Source of the DNA: Blakeslea trispora
Lineage: Eukaryota > Mucoromycota > Mucoromycetes > Mucorales > Choanephoraceae
Assembly (NCBI GenBank): GCA_025331445.1
Contig: JAIWNE010000025.1
Coordinates: forward strand, 1-64,000
Reading direction: 5' to 3'
Length of the DNA stretch: 64,000 nt
In this document: positions 1 through 11,897 of the stretch, one piece after another
How positions within the stretch are numbered: the first letter of the stretch is position 1
Layout of the letters: each line of letters starts with the position of its first letter
Notes under the pieces: generated by a model
Told to the model about the DNA's origin: nothing
What the model saw: the letters and a program-made list of their open reading frames with translations, nothing else
Database searches by the model: none
Program-made: the position numbers and the translations under genes

Positions 1-529
1 AAGAGACGAAGACGCAGGGAGTCTCACAATGCAGTAGAAAGGAGAAGAAGAGATAACATTAATGAAAGGATTCAGGGTAAGCTCTTGCTCTTTTTTTTTT
101 CAATTGCTTTCAATTCAATTCCTAATTCATCTTATGCCTATTGTAGAACTTTCAACATTACTACCTGATCACTTATTGGAATCTGTACCGGCAAGTTCTA
201 ATGTAATGACTGTAACTACAGGCCAAAATGGAACAAACGGCAAGCCTATCAATAAAGGAACCATTCTAAAACTCTCTGTGGACCATATCAAGGAGCTTAA
301 AGAAGAGGTCGTAAGCTACAAAAACAAGATACAAGAGTTGGAACATCTTGTTGATCTTGCAAAGAAAAATGGATCTATTAAGCAAGAAGACTTGTATAGC
401 CATCAAGTGCTACAATCAATGATAAGCTCACAAACCAATAACAGAAGACATGAGCGCATCGGATCAATACAGTTTCAGCAGCAATTCGGCAAACTACATA
501 TAAACAGTGAAGAGCAACAGCAAGTTTGA
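1..529 (+). CDS. bHLH-zipper transcription factor, C-terminal part (5' end outside window)
   Basis: Exons 1-76 and 147-529 join in phase (intron GTAAGC...TTGTAG) and give 152 residues before a TGA stop. The first exon carries a basic region with the His/Glu/Arg pattern (ESHNAVERRRRDNINER) typical of class B bHLH proteins that bind CACGTG E-boxes. Helix 1 continues across the intron (ERIQ-ELSTLLPD). A loop rich in N, T and G follows, then helix 2 (NKGTILKLSVDHIKEL) running into a leucine/isoleucine heptad coiled coil. The tail is Gln-rich. This arrangement resembles USF/MITF-like and fungal bHLH-zip factors, so a DNA-binding dimeric nuclear factor is expected. The activation or regulatory N-terminus lies upstream of the window, so the subfamily and target genes cannot be named. 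Confidence 0.88.
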
Positions 530-3152
530 ATATACTCATATATGCAGTTTTGTACATACATGTCTCTTTCTCTCTTTTCAAGCTATCATTATATATATAT
601 GTGTATTGTATATTTCATTTTGACTATCCTATTTATTTATATTATTCTATTCAATACCCTCCACCTTCGCCTCTGTTCTCTTTTTTGTGTTCCAATAAAC
701 AATCTATTGTGCAGATCAAAGCTTGTTCTTAGTCTATCATGTTCAAACCTGACTATTCTATTAACTAAGTTATAAGACTTTTGGAGGGGATGTTGACTCT
801 AATTGATCTATGCTTTTTCTCGTATTTGAAAATGAAGGGTTGCTACGCTCATTTAAGAAAAACGTATTAGCCATCAAATCAGCTGGGCCTTTGCTTTCAA
901 GTGATCAAGAAAATCAGATGATGTCTTACAGCACAAAAACAATTGCGCACAAAGATTACATACATGTGAGTAAGGCTACGATACACTCCAGACTTTATTG
1001 GTTCTTTGCCAAGTGATATATTGGACATCAAAACTATGCTAGTGAAGCTAAAGAGATAAGCACGCATTTTATTAAATAAATTGACCGAAAAAAAGAGAAC
1101 AGATAGCATAACAAGAAAAGGAAAGCGTTAGAGTGCAATGCAGAGTATTCTGTCAACCGTTTAATTATATCAGTCAACAAGGTAAAGCCGTTAACAACAA
1201 TAACATCAGACAGATTAGAAAAGAGAGAGAGAGAGACGAAAAGGAAGCAAATCGATCATGATAAAGTCTTTTTTTTTTTGTGAATAGAGATAAGCTTCCA
1301 TGCTCCTCTTTCAATTTATCCTGAAGCATTGCGACTCAAAATAAGATTTTCAGATTTTCTTTATTTTGGTCAAGGACTAAGGCGAAAGAAAACGAGAGTG
1401 TACAGCTCAAGAAGAAATTTCGTTGCGACACAGGATGTTAAAGTGCTGGAGATGTTGACATGAATCTCAAGAGGCGTTGTATTGTCCAGTTGCACATGCC
1501 CATAAACTTTTATCAATTGCTTCAACCCCTCAACATGTACTTGTCAATGAGCAGATAGATTTAAGACGACAAATGTAAGAGACTTGAGCCGTTTTCGATA
1601 ACAAATGGTAGTTGTGTTTCGATTTTTAATGTTTGAATGTAAGCTCGCAACCAAATCATCGTAGCCATTTGAAACGCTTATTTCTGTACTTTAGATGTTG
1701 GTCATGCCAACGTATACTTTTTGAATTTGCCATAACATAGTTATAATCTTACATCTATGTACTTTTGTTGGATGGGTTTTTTTTGTTTTGGTTGGAATAT
1801 CACTTTTTTTCTTTAAATTTTAAACGAAAAAAAAAACACTGATTACTAGCCTACCCTTTTATACTAGAATTTCAAGTAACAATAGAATGGCCTTAATAAG
1901 CTTATTGATATGTTCTAAATGACTAGCAAATAATTGAATGTGTCGATTACTCTTTTATTATTAATGGTGTATTCACAAGAATGGAAAAAAGAAAAAGAAA
2001 GAATAGCGAGTTGCGTTTTGTTTTAGTGCTCAAAATAGTAAGTTCATGTTTTTACGGACAATGTCTGTGGGCTTTCTTGATTAGGTTGAGTTGTAGTAGT
2101 ATACTTTCTTTCTTCATGATGGTACATGACAAGGAGCTTGTTTTGGACAAACTGAATAGTCGTCTTATTGAGATATTTTTAAGAATAAAAAATGTCTTGT
2201 GCATCTTCAAAAGATTGTGTATGGTTTTGGTCAGGTCTAGTAGCCTCAAACCATCAACTTTACAGATGTAAGCTTGTATTATTTCACCTCCATCATACTA
2301 CTAAAAAGAATAGTAAAGAGAACAAAAGCATGGCCGTACAATTACTGCTTTTTAACTTATATCAAAGAAGACATGCGAAAGATAAATGAAGCAAGTACAC
2401 ATAGCACCCATATTACTATATACTTGCAAAAACTCGGACAAGATGCTGATTTTTATGCAACATAATTGTCTTTAAATCGAATTGATTCACTTTATGCGAT
2501 ATTGTCTATATTTTCAATTAACTAGCTCGCAACTTCTAAATAGGTTTAAGCCTGTCGTCAGGTCGTTGTATTTATCACTAAAATGCTTCAATGCTTTATT
2601 TCTAAAAATCACAACTATACCTTAGCAATTCTGATCCAATGTTGCAACAATTGATTTTTGTCGTAGTCTCTCCAAGCATGACAGCAACCATTACAACCAA
2701 AATTTCGTCAGCTGCTATCCCAATCCTCATATTGAAAGTTTTATAACCAGTATTTTTTTTTTTTGCTCACTCAAACACAAAATAGATCTTGCAGCCTCTT
2801 TTTCCTAACTGAACAAGTAGGTGACATGTTATGCTTATTGCTTATGCTAAAAAATCGGCCATACTGTCCATCGCTATGAACATCTTGACCATAATTCTCA
2901 AAAATGAAAATAGTTGTAATACTTCGGTCTTATCCTTGATGCCTAACTACTGACTGGAGATGTGAAGTCTACTTGGACTATGGCGGTAGTTAATATCGTT
3001 GAAAATCCACTAAGCAACGGATAGATGAAGCAACAATAAAGTCTATGTTAGTTTGAGATGTTTACTTTTAGCTATTTAATTAATATTAAACTACAAAAAG
3101 GTAATTACCAGTTTTACTTTGATATACATTTTGTCTTTAGTCAGCAATCAGG
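530..3152. other. Intergenic stretch, no gene recognised
   Basis: AT-rich DNA with short open frames only, none with recognisable protein similarity or good splice structure. The first ~200 bases are probably the 3' UTR of the bHLH gene (an AATAAA-like element lies near 695). I see no RNA gene here. Confidence 0.6.
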
Positions 3153-3248
3153 TGTAATAAAATAAAATAAAAGTATTAAAAAAAGCAGTAAGTCGACTAG
3201 AATGATCTTTACTTCCAAAGTAGTCTAAAGTTTTTTGTTATAATTCAA
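3153..3248 (+). repeat. Direct repeat copy A flanking the hAT remnant
   Basis: About 95 bases match copy B (4570-4660) in the same orientation. The best part is 41 bases (3190-3230 against 4605-4645) with only two mismatches, containing the palindrome GTCGAC and the tract TTCCAAAGTAGTCTAAAG. The A-rich left part of both copies starts with TGTAATAAAAT. Similarity fades after the TCTAAAG tract. Confidence 0.8.
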
Positions 3249-3379
3249 GAAATCACAATGAAATAAATTCAAAGAATTAACCAAACTAAAGGTACTGTTT
3301 TATTTACTTCAAAATTGTATAACATGAACGACCATGATTCAAATACATGTGGATTTCCTTCCCATCATACCTAATTAGG

Positions 3380-4571
3380 AATCGCAGTCGGGTCAAAAAA
3401 CCGACTCGACTCGACTTTGTTTTTCTAAGCATATAACCGACTCGTAACCGACTCGACCTAACCGAATGACCCGTCGGGTTCGTGTAACTCGGGTCAGCTT
3501 CAAATAAGAAAGTGTTTACTTAGAATCTTTTTCGAGTTTGACACGAGCATGTTAAGTAAATTTTCAAATGTGTTGTAAATTTATTAAGTAAGATTAAAAT
3601 AAAAAAAATGCAAAAGAAAATTAAGAATCAAATAATAAAAAAAAGCAATAAGAAATGTGAATATAGTAAATAGAAAAGGCAATTGTGTATACATTCAAAC
3701 AAAATATAGAAGCGGCTTATGTGATTTGCAAAAAAGAAAAAAGAACTAGATCTTGCGCAGGTGTTGTATATCTTGAGACCAGTAACTTGACAGGACTAAT
3801 GTCTTAGTTGTTTTTGCCCCAAGTTTAGCTCTTGCAATGGTAGTGATGCGCTTCGCTCGGGAAAAGAGGCGCTCACAAGGCGTTGATGTAGCTGGTATAG
3901 GGAGATATTTTTTTGCCATTGCTGAAAGAGCAGGATATTTTCCACCTTCAATTTTCAGCAACGAATAGGTCTTCCTGATCTGCAAAAGGTTTGAATCGAG
4001 ATTGGCTAAATTTAAATTTTTCCCCATACCTCTGTTAAATCTACCAAGTTTGCCTGTTTAACATCCAAGAGTCAAGACCAACACATATGATGCAGCAGTG
4101 AGAATATTTGAATCATGGGCATCTGCGTATTTTGTTCTTACATAATTATCATTAGCATTTTCTCTTGCTACATTTAACTTTTTTTACAAATTGTTTGATA
4201 GTAGCTGGCTTTATATTTGAGCATTGATCACTCATCGCTTAAAAAGTAACTTTCCAAATAAGATTACAATTGCGATGAATCACATAACCTTTACTCTTTT
4301 TCGTTGTAGGCCTGAGTTGCTAGATTTTGGGTAGTACCGCGTTTTATGAAGGTAGCATCGTCGTATTATTGATATTGCAAGTAAACAATAAAAAGAAAAC
4401 CAATATGGCCAAAATGATAAATGTAATGTAAGAAAAGGAGTTTTTTTAATCGAAAGCAAAATCAAGCTCTATACTACTTCTACAGTAACACTAAAGTAAA
4501 CCCGAATACCTTAACCCGACGGGTGACTCGACTCGTAACTCGACTCGACTTTAGATTTTTGGCAAACCCTG
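3380..4571 (-). mobile_element. Degenerate hAT-superfamily DNA transposon
   Basis: The interval holds a hAT transposase C-terminal remnant on the minus strand. It is bordered by two GC-richer clusters of CGACTCGACT-type motifs (about 3394-3500 and 4500-4556), as expected for subterminal transposase-binding repeats. The right end, read inward, begins CAGGGTTTGCCAAAAAT, which fits hAT termini (CAGGG...). The left end is less clear (CAGTCGGGTCAAAAAA near 3388), so the exact boundary and the 8-bp target duplication could not be fixed. The right end abuts direct repeat copy B exactly. The element is far too short for an intact transposase gene and is judged dead. Confidence 0.7.
3746..4027 (-). 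pseudogene. hAT transposase fragment (C-terminal dimerisation domain)
   Basis: The 93-residue frame carries the hAT dimerisation signature: KYPALSAMAKKYLPIPAT followed by STPCERLFSRA, then the R-x-x-L-x(n)-L-x-x-W-like tail ending in YWSQD. In intact transposases this domain ends a protein of about 600-800 residues. Upstream (4028-4450) only scraps of open frame remain, with stops in all frames, so the BED zinc finger and the RNase-H-like catalytic core are missing or unreadable. Confidence 0.85.
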
Positions 4572-4660
4572 TAATAAAATAAAAAATATAAAAAAGAAAA
4601 CACTAAGTCGACTAGAATGGTCTTTATTTCCAAAGTAGTCTAAAGCTTCTATCTTAATTC
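4570..4660 (+). repeat. Direct repeat copy B flanking the hAT remnant
   Basis: Same-orientation partner of 3153-3248; it begins exactly where the hAT right terminus (…AAACCCTG) ends. Confidence 0.8.
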
Positions 4661-4683
4661 ACTAAAGACTATTTATATGATTT

Positions 4684-4820
4684 TGTTACGTTCCTGAATG
4701 TAGAGATTGGAGTAAGTTGAGAATAAAAAGACAAGAAGCAAGTACTTTGATAATCCTTTTATTCTGATAAAGAGAGATGATTTTCTATCTAGTAAAATTA
4801 CAACGACTATTTATACAAAT
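4684..4820 (-). mobile_element. Possible LTR-retroelement fragment
   Basis: Read on the minus strand, a TATAAATAG box (4815-4807) is followed about 45 bases later by an AATAAAAGG poly(A)-type signal (4763-4755) and the sequence ends …GGAACGTAACA. That is the order expected in an LTR (promoter, poly(A), CA end). I found no second LTR, primer-binding site or gag/pol frame, so this is a weak call. The AT-rich DNA from 4820 to 6325 shows no recognisable gene and may be more of the same element. Confidence 0.3.
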
Positions 4821-6325
4821 TGAGTGAGGATTGGTTTATCCGATTATTTAAGCTGAGAGTAGATACGATAGAGGATGAGTAAGTCTTGATGACTTGCTTT
4901 TGATATAAGAATGGTTATTGTTATTGATGTCTGACTAGTTTGGAATAAGTAAGGCAGCTTGATTGGATCAATTAGGGAATTGATCTCCGCTGTCATTTAT
5001 ATTTTTGTAGGTAATATATTTGAGTCTGAATATATGTGCGTTTCAAGTTGAATCCCTGAATCTGTTTCAATTCAGCTCAGGGTATTTCTTTATATGGAAT
5101 ACTTCTTTTATCAAGATCTTTTTATAGAACTTCTTTATGATTTAAATATGGTGCAATCACCACACTGAAGTTGAGTGATCATATTATTTCCGATAGTTCC
5201 TGAGTGTTGTGAACATTTAGAATCTATATACTGATTACGAAATAAATGATACAAAGTATTATTATACATACTATATCTGGACATAGAGTCTAGAATAGAA
5301 CTAGAGTAACTGTAATAGATCAATGTCTACTTCATCTATCTATCCTTTAGAGATCGATTCTAATATGATGCTAACTTGAGAGACAAATTGGATCATATAT
5401 CAAATAGACCAATTGGCTCTCGGGACTCAGGCCTTATCGATGTGGATAAACTATTGATATCAGCTATACCGAATCAGAATTGATGTGACAATGAAAATGA
5501 CAAGATGGTGCTAAAGAATTTATTAAAACAATTTTTTCTATCTTACCATCTCAGATCAGCTATGACCTGAGAGCTGAGTAGACTGAATATCTGAGACATG
5601 GTCAATGATATAGTGTTCCGTATCCTCGATATTAAATAGATTCCCTGATCATCTCTAGATGATAGAATCAGTTTATCCGACCTAAAAGATATAAATACCT
5701 AGATATTCCATAGCTATAAACGACATCTGATTTTTCTTTAATAAACTATACAAGTTCTAAAGGATTTCTCTGTTTCATTCTTACACTCACAACACTGAGC
5801 ATAATCTTATACTGTTTTTAGTAATTACAGTAATAACTATCATTCCTATTTTCTCTGCTATTCTCTCTATAATATCATGTTAAGCTTATCTAAGTGTTCT
5901 ATATCCATTGGTATGTAAATAGCTATCCAAAGATGGTATATGACTCAGTAATGGAATAACTGATTTCTATAGGTTTAGTTCTGAAAGGTATGTATGGATA
6001 TATGTAGTAATAGATCAATTATATTTAGGCATTCTGCTACATTAATTAGTGAATATATCACATTACTAATAGTGAATATATGACAAACCGATAAATTAAT
6101 GTGCAATACGTCTCTTTATTTGGTAGTTTGTAATCTAAGTCTACACAGAGGTTACATGTCAACTATTGTGTTGTATCAAACAACAGCCAGACCTTAATTT
6201 TTGAATAAAAAAATGAAGTTGAGGTTATTTTCAAAATTAACAGCGAATCAGAAGCGCTTCACGTGACTTGTCACGTAATTTTTAGCATTAGCTATATTAT
6301 ACCCTAAAAATTTTGTGGCAGAAAT

Positions 6326-6420
6326 GCTCTTGTAGCTCAGCTGGTTAGAGCGTTGTGCTTATAGTCTTCAACTATACCTGAGGCACGCAAAGGTCGCGAG
6401 TTCGATCCTCGCCTAGAGCA
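6326..6420 (+). tRNA. tRNA-Ile (anticodon UAU) with a 21-nt intron
   Basis: Acceptor GCTCTTG, A-box-like TAGCTCAGCTGG, anticodon stem TTGTG/CGCAA with loop CTTATA-A (anticodon TAT at 6360-6362), and T-arm GCGAG-TTCGATC-CTCGC (B box). The 3' side is CTAGAGC plus discriminator A; CCA is not encoded. The intron (6364-6384) sits at the canonical place, one base after the anticodon. It contains TATA, which can pair with the anticodon, as usual for this eukaryotic tRNA family. A TTTT pol III terminator follows at 6423. One acceptor-stem pair (position 6-67) is T·T. It decodes the rare AUA codon. Confidence 0.93.
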
Positions 6421-6713
6421 TCTTTTGTTTCTCAGATATTTATGTAGTGCATGTAGCCAACTTACATAATTATCTCTTTTTTGGCAATTGATAATGTTAC
6501 AGGACAAAGGATAGTTTTTGCAGCAACTTGAGAAAGAGAACAAATAGATATAACAGAGCAATCAGGCAGCAAGGTTATAAGTAATGAGCACCAGGTTTTA
6601 AGTCGTCCGACTAGAGATATAAGTAAAGTAAAGAGAATAAAGTAATATAGAAAGAAGAGATGTAATAAACGAATACAATGATCTGTAATAAGTATCAAGG
6701 GAACTAACAACTA

Positions 6714-6820
6714 TATGTGGAATTAGGTAGTGAATATGTCAAACTACAACCAAGCGTAAAGTAAATAAGAGAGATATAAGTTGAGTTTATTAATAAGAGA
6801 AGATTAAAGAGTTTATATAC
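6714..6820 (-). mobile_element. Possible second LTR-like fragment
   Basis: On the minus strand a TATATAAAC box (6819-6811) is followed within about 25 bases by TTATTAATAAAC (poly(A)-like, near 6790). The candidate end TGTGGAATTAGG starts at 6714 on the plus strand. The sequence differs from the 4684 fragment. No internal coding region was recognised between 6820 and 7560, where all frames are broken. Speculative. Confidence 0.22.
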
Positions 6821-9800
6821 TATTCTAAAAGAAGTCATGATATACTTGCAGACTAATAATTTAAACAGTCAAGTTAATGAGTCATCATGTATGGATTGTT
6901 AATACATGTCTAAAAGTTCTATTCATTATGATATGGAAAGTCAGAGATGGATTCAAATAAAGTTGTTGTGTAATAAGAGATCAAGAGGAGCTGTCAAATG
7001 AGTGAAATACCAAATAGGAAATACAGAGTTGGGTTCAAAGCAGCGAAAATAAGTTAGAAAGTAATGGTGTACTAGGAAAGTTCCAGTCCGTAACAATATA
7101 CTGCAAAGGCAACAGGTCAAAAATCATCCCATTGTGGTAAGAGAATAGAACTAGATGTGTAGATTGTGCATACACAATTAAACAGATTAAAAAATATTTG
7201 ATAGATACAATAAACAAACTAATGCAAGAAAACTTATACATCAAGCCAAAGAAAGTCTTGGTATGAGTTAAGAGTATAAAGAAGTTAAAAAAAGTCATGA
7301 TTTATTCGAACGAAAGACAAGCACGTCCATAAACCACTCCAAACTGGAAATTCTATATGAATAGTTTTCAAACAACTTCCAGATAGATGACAATGAGAGT
7401 ATAGAATTACGTGCAAAACAAAACATCATGCATTTAAATAGGAAAGTTGTGCTCAAGTGAAATTGATGCTGAAACAAAGTAGAAGCAACAAGGTAGAGAA
7501 GATTGAATACCTTGATACCTGTTAAGTATTTCTTTACCATCGATACTTCTCGCAACTAATTTAGGCCGTTACAATCTTCTGAACAAACGCTATACTCTAA
7601 GATATGCTTAAAACTACGAAAAAAACTACATTCCACTCGCCTCTCTCCAGATCCTCGCCTCAAATCGGCCCTTCCAAGTCCTTTAGTACCTCATGTAGAA
7701 GCGGGCACGTTACCGTTTGTCTGTTTGACATCTCAGTCACCTTTCTGGAATGATCTATAAGGTTCCTCTTTCCGCACCTCTTTGATCGAGTAATTTTGTC
7801 CCTCTCTTGTCAGAGTTGGCTTCTCTTCTGATCGTTGCCTTTGCATCCAAAATGTCTATCCATGTGATTTAGAGTCATAAACGACAAAATTTACTGTCAA
7901 CAATCTGTCCCTCAATCCCGCACTGATGTTTCATCAGCTTTCCGTTTCTGTCCTCCTGAAAGCTACGACGTGTCAAGGCCCAGTCACAAACAAACAAACA
8001 GACAGACAGGAAAACATGGACTGGCAAGCAACAAGAAGAGCTGTTTTCAAACAATGTCAGATACTTCTCTATGGATAAGCGATAGCTTATTGAAATGAAA
8101 TTTTTAGAATTATTAGAGACCACCGAACAGAGCCACCAAAGGGTTGTATCTTCAACTACCCCCCATTTCAATAAAAAAAAAAAACCAAACTTGCTATAGT
8201 TTAATTTGATATAGCGTCTTTGGTTTTGGTCAATTAGAAACAATAGCTTGCTTCCTCCAGATCATATCTTCTAAGTTACTTACAGCTTTGAGAAGTGGAG
8301 AAATGTTGTGACCGTCGTATTGAGAGTCTATTTATAAGATTGGGATTTTATTAATGTGATCCGCTCGGTGAACGAACATACAATGAGTGTTTCTGACAGC
8401 ATACGTATTACAATCCCTTAAGATAATACAAAACTTGCATTCAAAGAGTATGCTCTTTCCATCTATTTTTTGAGAGCCTCATTGTTGATTTCTTGGTTTG
8501 TACAGTCAGGGATCCAAAAAATGGACATTTTATTTTTATTTGACTGTACTTGTTGCAAGGTATGTTTGAAAATAAAACTGAATTAGAAAAGTAAATATAC
8601 ACTGCTATAAAAATTAACAAAAGAAACCTTTGAACCTGTGTTTTTGTTTTTAAGGTTGCTAAAAAGTCATGACCTTTTGCGGCTTTAATCCTAGGAACAT
8701 TATGATGCTATATGAGTGTTACGTAAGTTTTAAGGAGGAAAACAGTATACTTCACAGAATAAGCGCCATTCAAGTTGACAATGCAAATCTCTGATACCGA
8801 AGCGATTAGCCTCCAAGCATATTTAAGTCTAGTTGAGTCGCTCGAGAAAGACTTGCATTGCAAGTCAAGATACTTGCTTTTTCATGTTCAGCACTTCTTT
8901 TACAATGCGACAGTATCATCTCTTTGCTCTGTTTTTTTTTTTGCGAGAAAAGAGAAGTTTGCTCTGTAGTTTTCTTGCATCAATAAAATTTTAAAGATTT
9001 TTCGTTCAAAAAGCTTTATATCTCCCACAAATAAACTAAATAGACTGTTTTGAAAGAGTGGTGTTTCTTTCATATGTATCTGTCGTCCGTGTAAAGTGAT
9101 GCAGAAATTCGATATATACTTACGCGTAACTCAAGTTGGTGTGGATTCGTTGAAGATTCAGCAATAACAATGGCTAGACCTGAAAAGACTATAGTGTATA
9201 CGAATTTAAGTGCATATGACAGATGACTATTTCTATTAAGGAGTAGCAAGCAAAAGAAAAAAAAATGATGTACAATAAAAGATACTGTATTGTGGGTGTG
9301 CGTCTTTCTAAACAAAACAGAGAAAAAAAAAGAGCCTTTCTATAGACTTGATTTCAAGCTAACAACGCAGACACAGCAAGTTAGTATATTCAGGAACATT
9401 CGTAGGCAAGATTTGCATGGATTTTCTGGAAATGATAAAAAATGAACGGCTCTTTTGTTTCTACTTGTGCATTACTTTATGCGATGCAATCAGATGCGTC
9501 TCAGCGCTGTTATGCACAGTCCAGATACAAGTAAGTTTTCCTGAAATGCTTGTCGTTATTGTTATTTAGTAAGATTCATTTAAACACATGACAGATCGCA
9601 ATTGTCATGCATATGCATTTCATGAAGAAACAGACCTTTCTCTTTATTTTACTTTATTAAAAATGAACAAATTATCTCTAGAAATCATACCCGAGTCTTG
9701 TTACAATTTTCTTGAATCTAAGCTACCCTCAGAAATGTAATGTCTCAAGATAACATGTGTCCAAATGTGCAATCATTAGACTGAAGTGTTTACTCTTTTG

Positions 9801-11897
9801 AACTGTTGTTTCACGTCAGCATTTCTAAAAAAAAAGTCGTGTATTCTCACAAAAAGAAACGTTTACTTATTAAACAACAAGGGGCTAAAAGTAGGGTGAA
9901 TACAGACCAATCGCATCAGAGTAAGCGGACGCAAAGCTGGCTGGCATCCCATACTAGAATAAAAGCAAATGCGTAGTGTATGCATGTTTCTATCACGATT
10001 TTCACTGCTTTGAAAATCAAAGTAGCAAAGGCTCGCCAGCTATTCAGCGCCAAGTAAAGAAAGATATCCTGGTAAACAACTTATTTTTTGTTATTCTTCA
10101 ATTCCAAGTTTCTTAGCTAAAGCCTTAAAAAAAAAAAGAAGCAGCAAAAGTTCATCTCGAGCACTTTGAAGCACATGCCACAAGAACGAGAAAAAATACC
10201 AATATACCACATACAAATGGTTGCGAGCTTCACTTTAAACTCTTGGCTATATTTATGCCTCGAAGCTGTATATCAATAGCTTTTTGATCTTTACAGCCAC
10301 TAGGTAAGCGAGTGAAAAACTCAGTAAGGTGATTATAGGTATTATCTCTAAGATCTATTGATTGCTTCTTTAAGCTAGAGAAAAAGCTCAACGTACAGAT
10401 TGCTACCGTGTACATGGTATCTAGCAAGCAAACTATACAGTCAACAGAGATAAAGTAAGCTTGTTTTAGCGAAGAATTTAATTATTTGTCGCCTATAGAC
10501 TGTTAGCCTTAAAGCTTCATCACTGGAAACTTCTAATCAAACAACACAAGTGTTACTCCTGCTGTAGAATGTGACCGTGATCATGCTTGAAAAGCAAAGA
10601 AAGAAAGGACACAATATTCTCAATTAGCTTGCTTCTTCTCTTTTTCACTTTCTTTTGCTCATCGCTTAGCGTTTTATGTATGCAATAATCACTTGATATC
10701 ATCAAAAAGTTAATCAGTTCATAGTATATAAATCTATGTCTGCTCTTACTGTAATGCAGTCTGCATAAAAGAAGACAGTCTTCTGATTTGCTAGCATTGA
10801 TTTGCTATAACTTGAACAATAAAATGCTTTAGAATATATATAAAAAAGGAGATATAGCATAGATACCACAGCAGGCTTTTTTATCAGAAATAACATGTAT
10901 GGTTTTAATAGGATAGTAATTATACTAACATCTTGAGCTGATGCTCATGTTTCGATATATCGATAATCAAACAAAGCTGTTCTCATAATGATAAGCGTAA
11001 GTTTATCCAGTTTCACCTGCCATATTTGCTTATTGCTATTAATTTGAGAAAGAGATAATAAGCTCAACTCTTTATTTCTTCTGTACAAAGCAGATAGAAA
11101 TCCAAAGAAAAAAGAAAGTTATTCAGAGAAGCCACATTTGCTCAATCGAGAAAATCTTTTTTTTTTTTCTTAGAACAAGTGATGGCGTCTTGCTAGACGA
11201 TTTGTATAGTTGCTCAAGCAAAACTAGATATGAAAGTTTTCTAGTAGAACAAATGGCTGAAACAAACTTTACGTTGTGCTTGAGGCTATAGAAAACCTTT
11301 TTTTTTTTAATTGATGGCAACTCTGTTAGAGAATAGAGACAATCTCAGCTGAACTAAAAATTGTAATGATTTATTGAGCTTTGCCTAGTAATTTCTCTCA
11401 TAAGACTTGAGGTCAAAATGCCCTCTTTGTATCTCTCAAATCCTCGTTATATCTATAGATAACAGTGCATTTTTTCTATCAATTTTAAATGCAACCTTGA
11501 TATTTGTTCTTAACATTTACTTAAAAAAGGTGCATAGACTCAAAGTAGTAATAGAAAGAGAATTTGCCCTTATATTGCTTACCATAGGAGGTAAATACAC
11601 AATGATCAAAACCACTCAGCATATAATGCAAAGTGAAGGGATATGCCTTGGCGAAAAATACTCTGTAGTTTTAGTCGGTACGAGAATTTAATCTTATTGA
11701 CTGTGCTCTTAATTAAACAAGAAAAATACGATTAAAATATGAACTTTTTTGGATAAACTTAATTGTCATTCACAGACATTTGAACACATGCGTATTTGAA
11801 CAAGAAACCATTAGCCAAGTGGCTTAACAAAAAATAATAATTAGAAAAAAGAAATAGTGGATCAATTCATACGTAGTTTTTTTTTTGTTTTTTAAGC
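6821..11897. other. Gene-poor AT-rich stretch
   Basis: About 5 kb with only short frames, frequent stops and poly-A/poly-T runs. Minus-strand frames at 7035-7298 and 7295-7555 overlap slightly and could be relics of one older gene, but I recognise no family. No RNA gene was found. Confidence 0.55.

Noticed and set aside
7035..7555. Two overlapping minus frames as a retroelement gene
   Set aside because: No reverse transcriptase, integrase or gag motif could be read in any frame.
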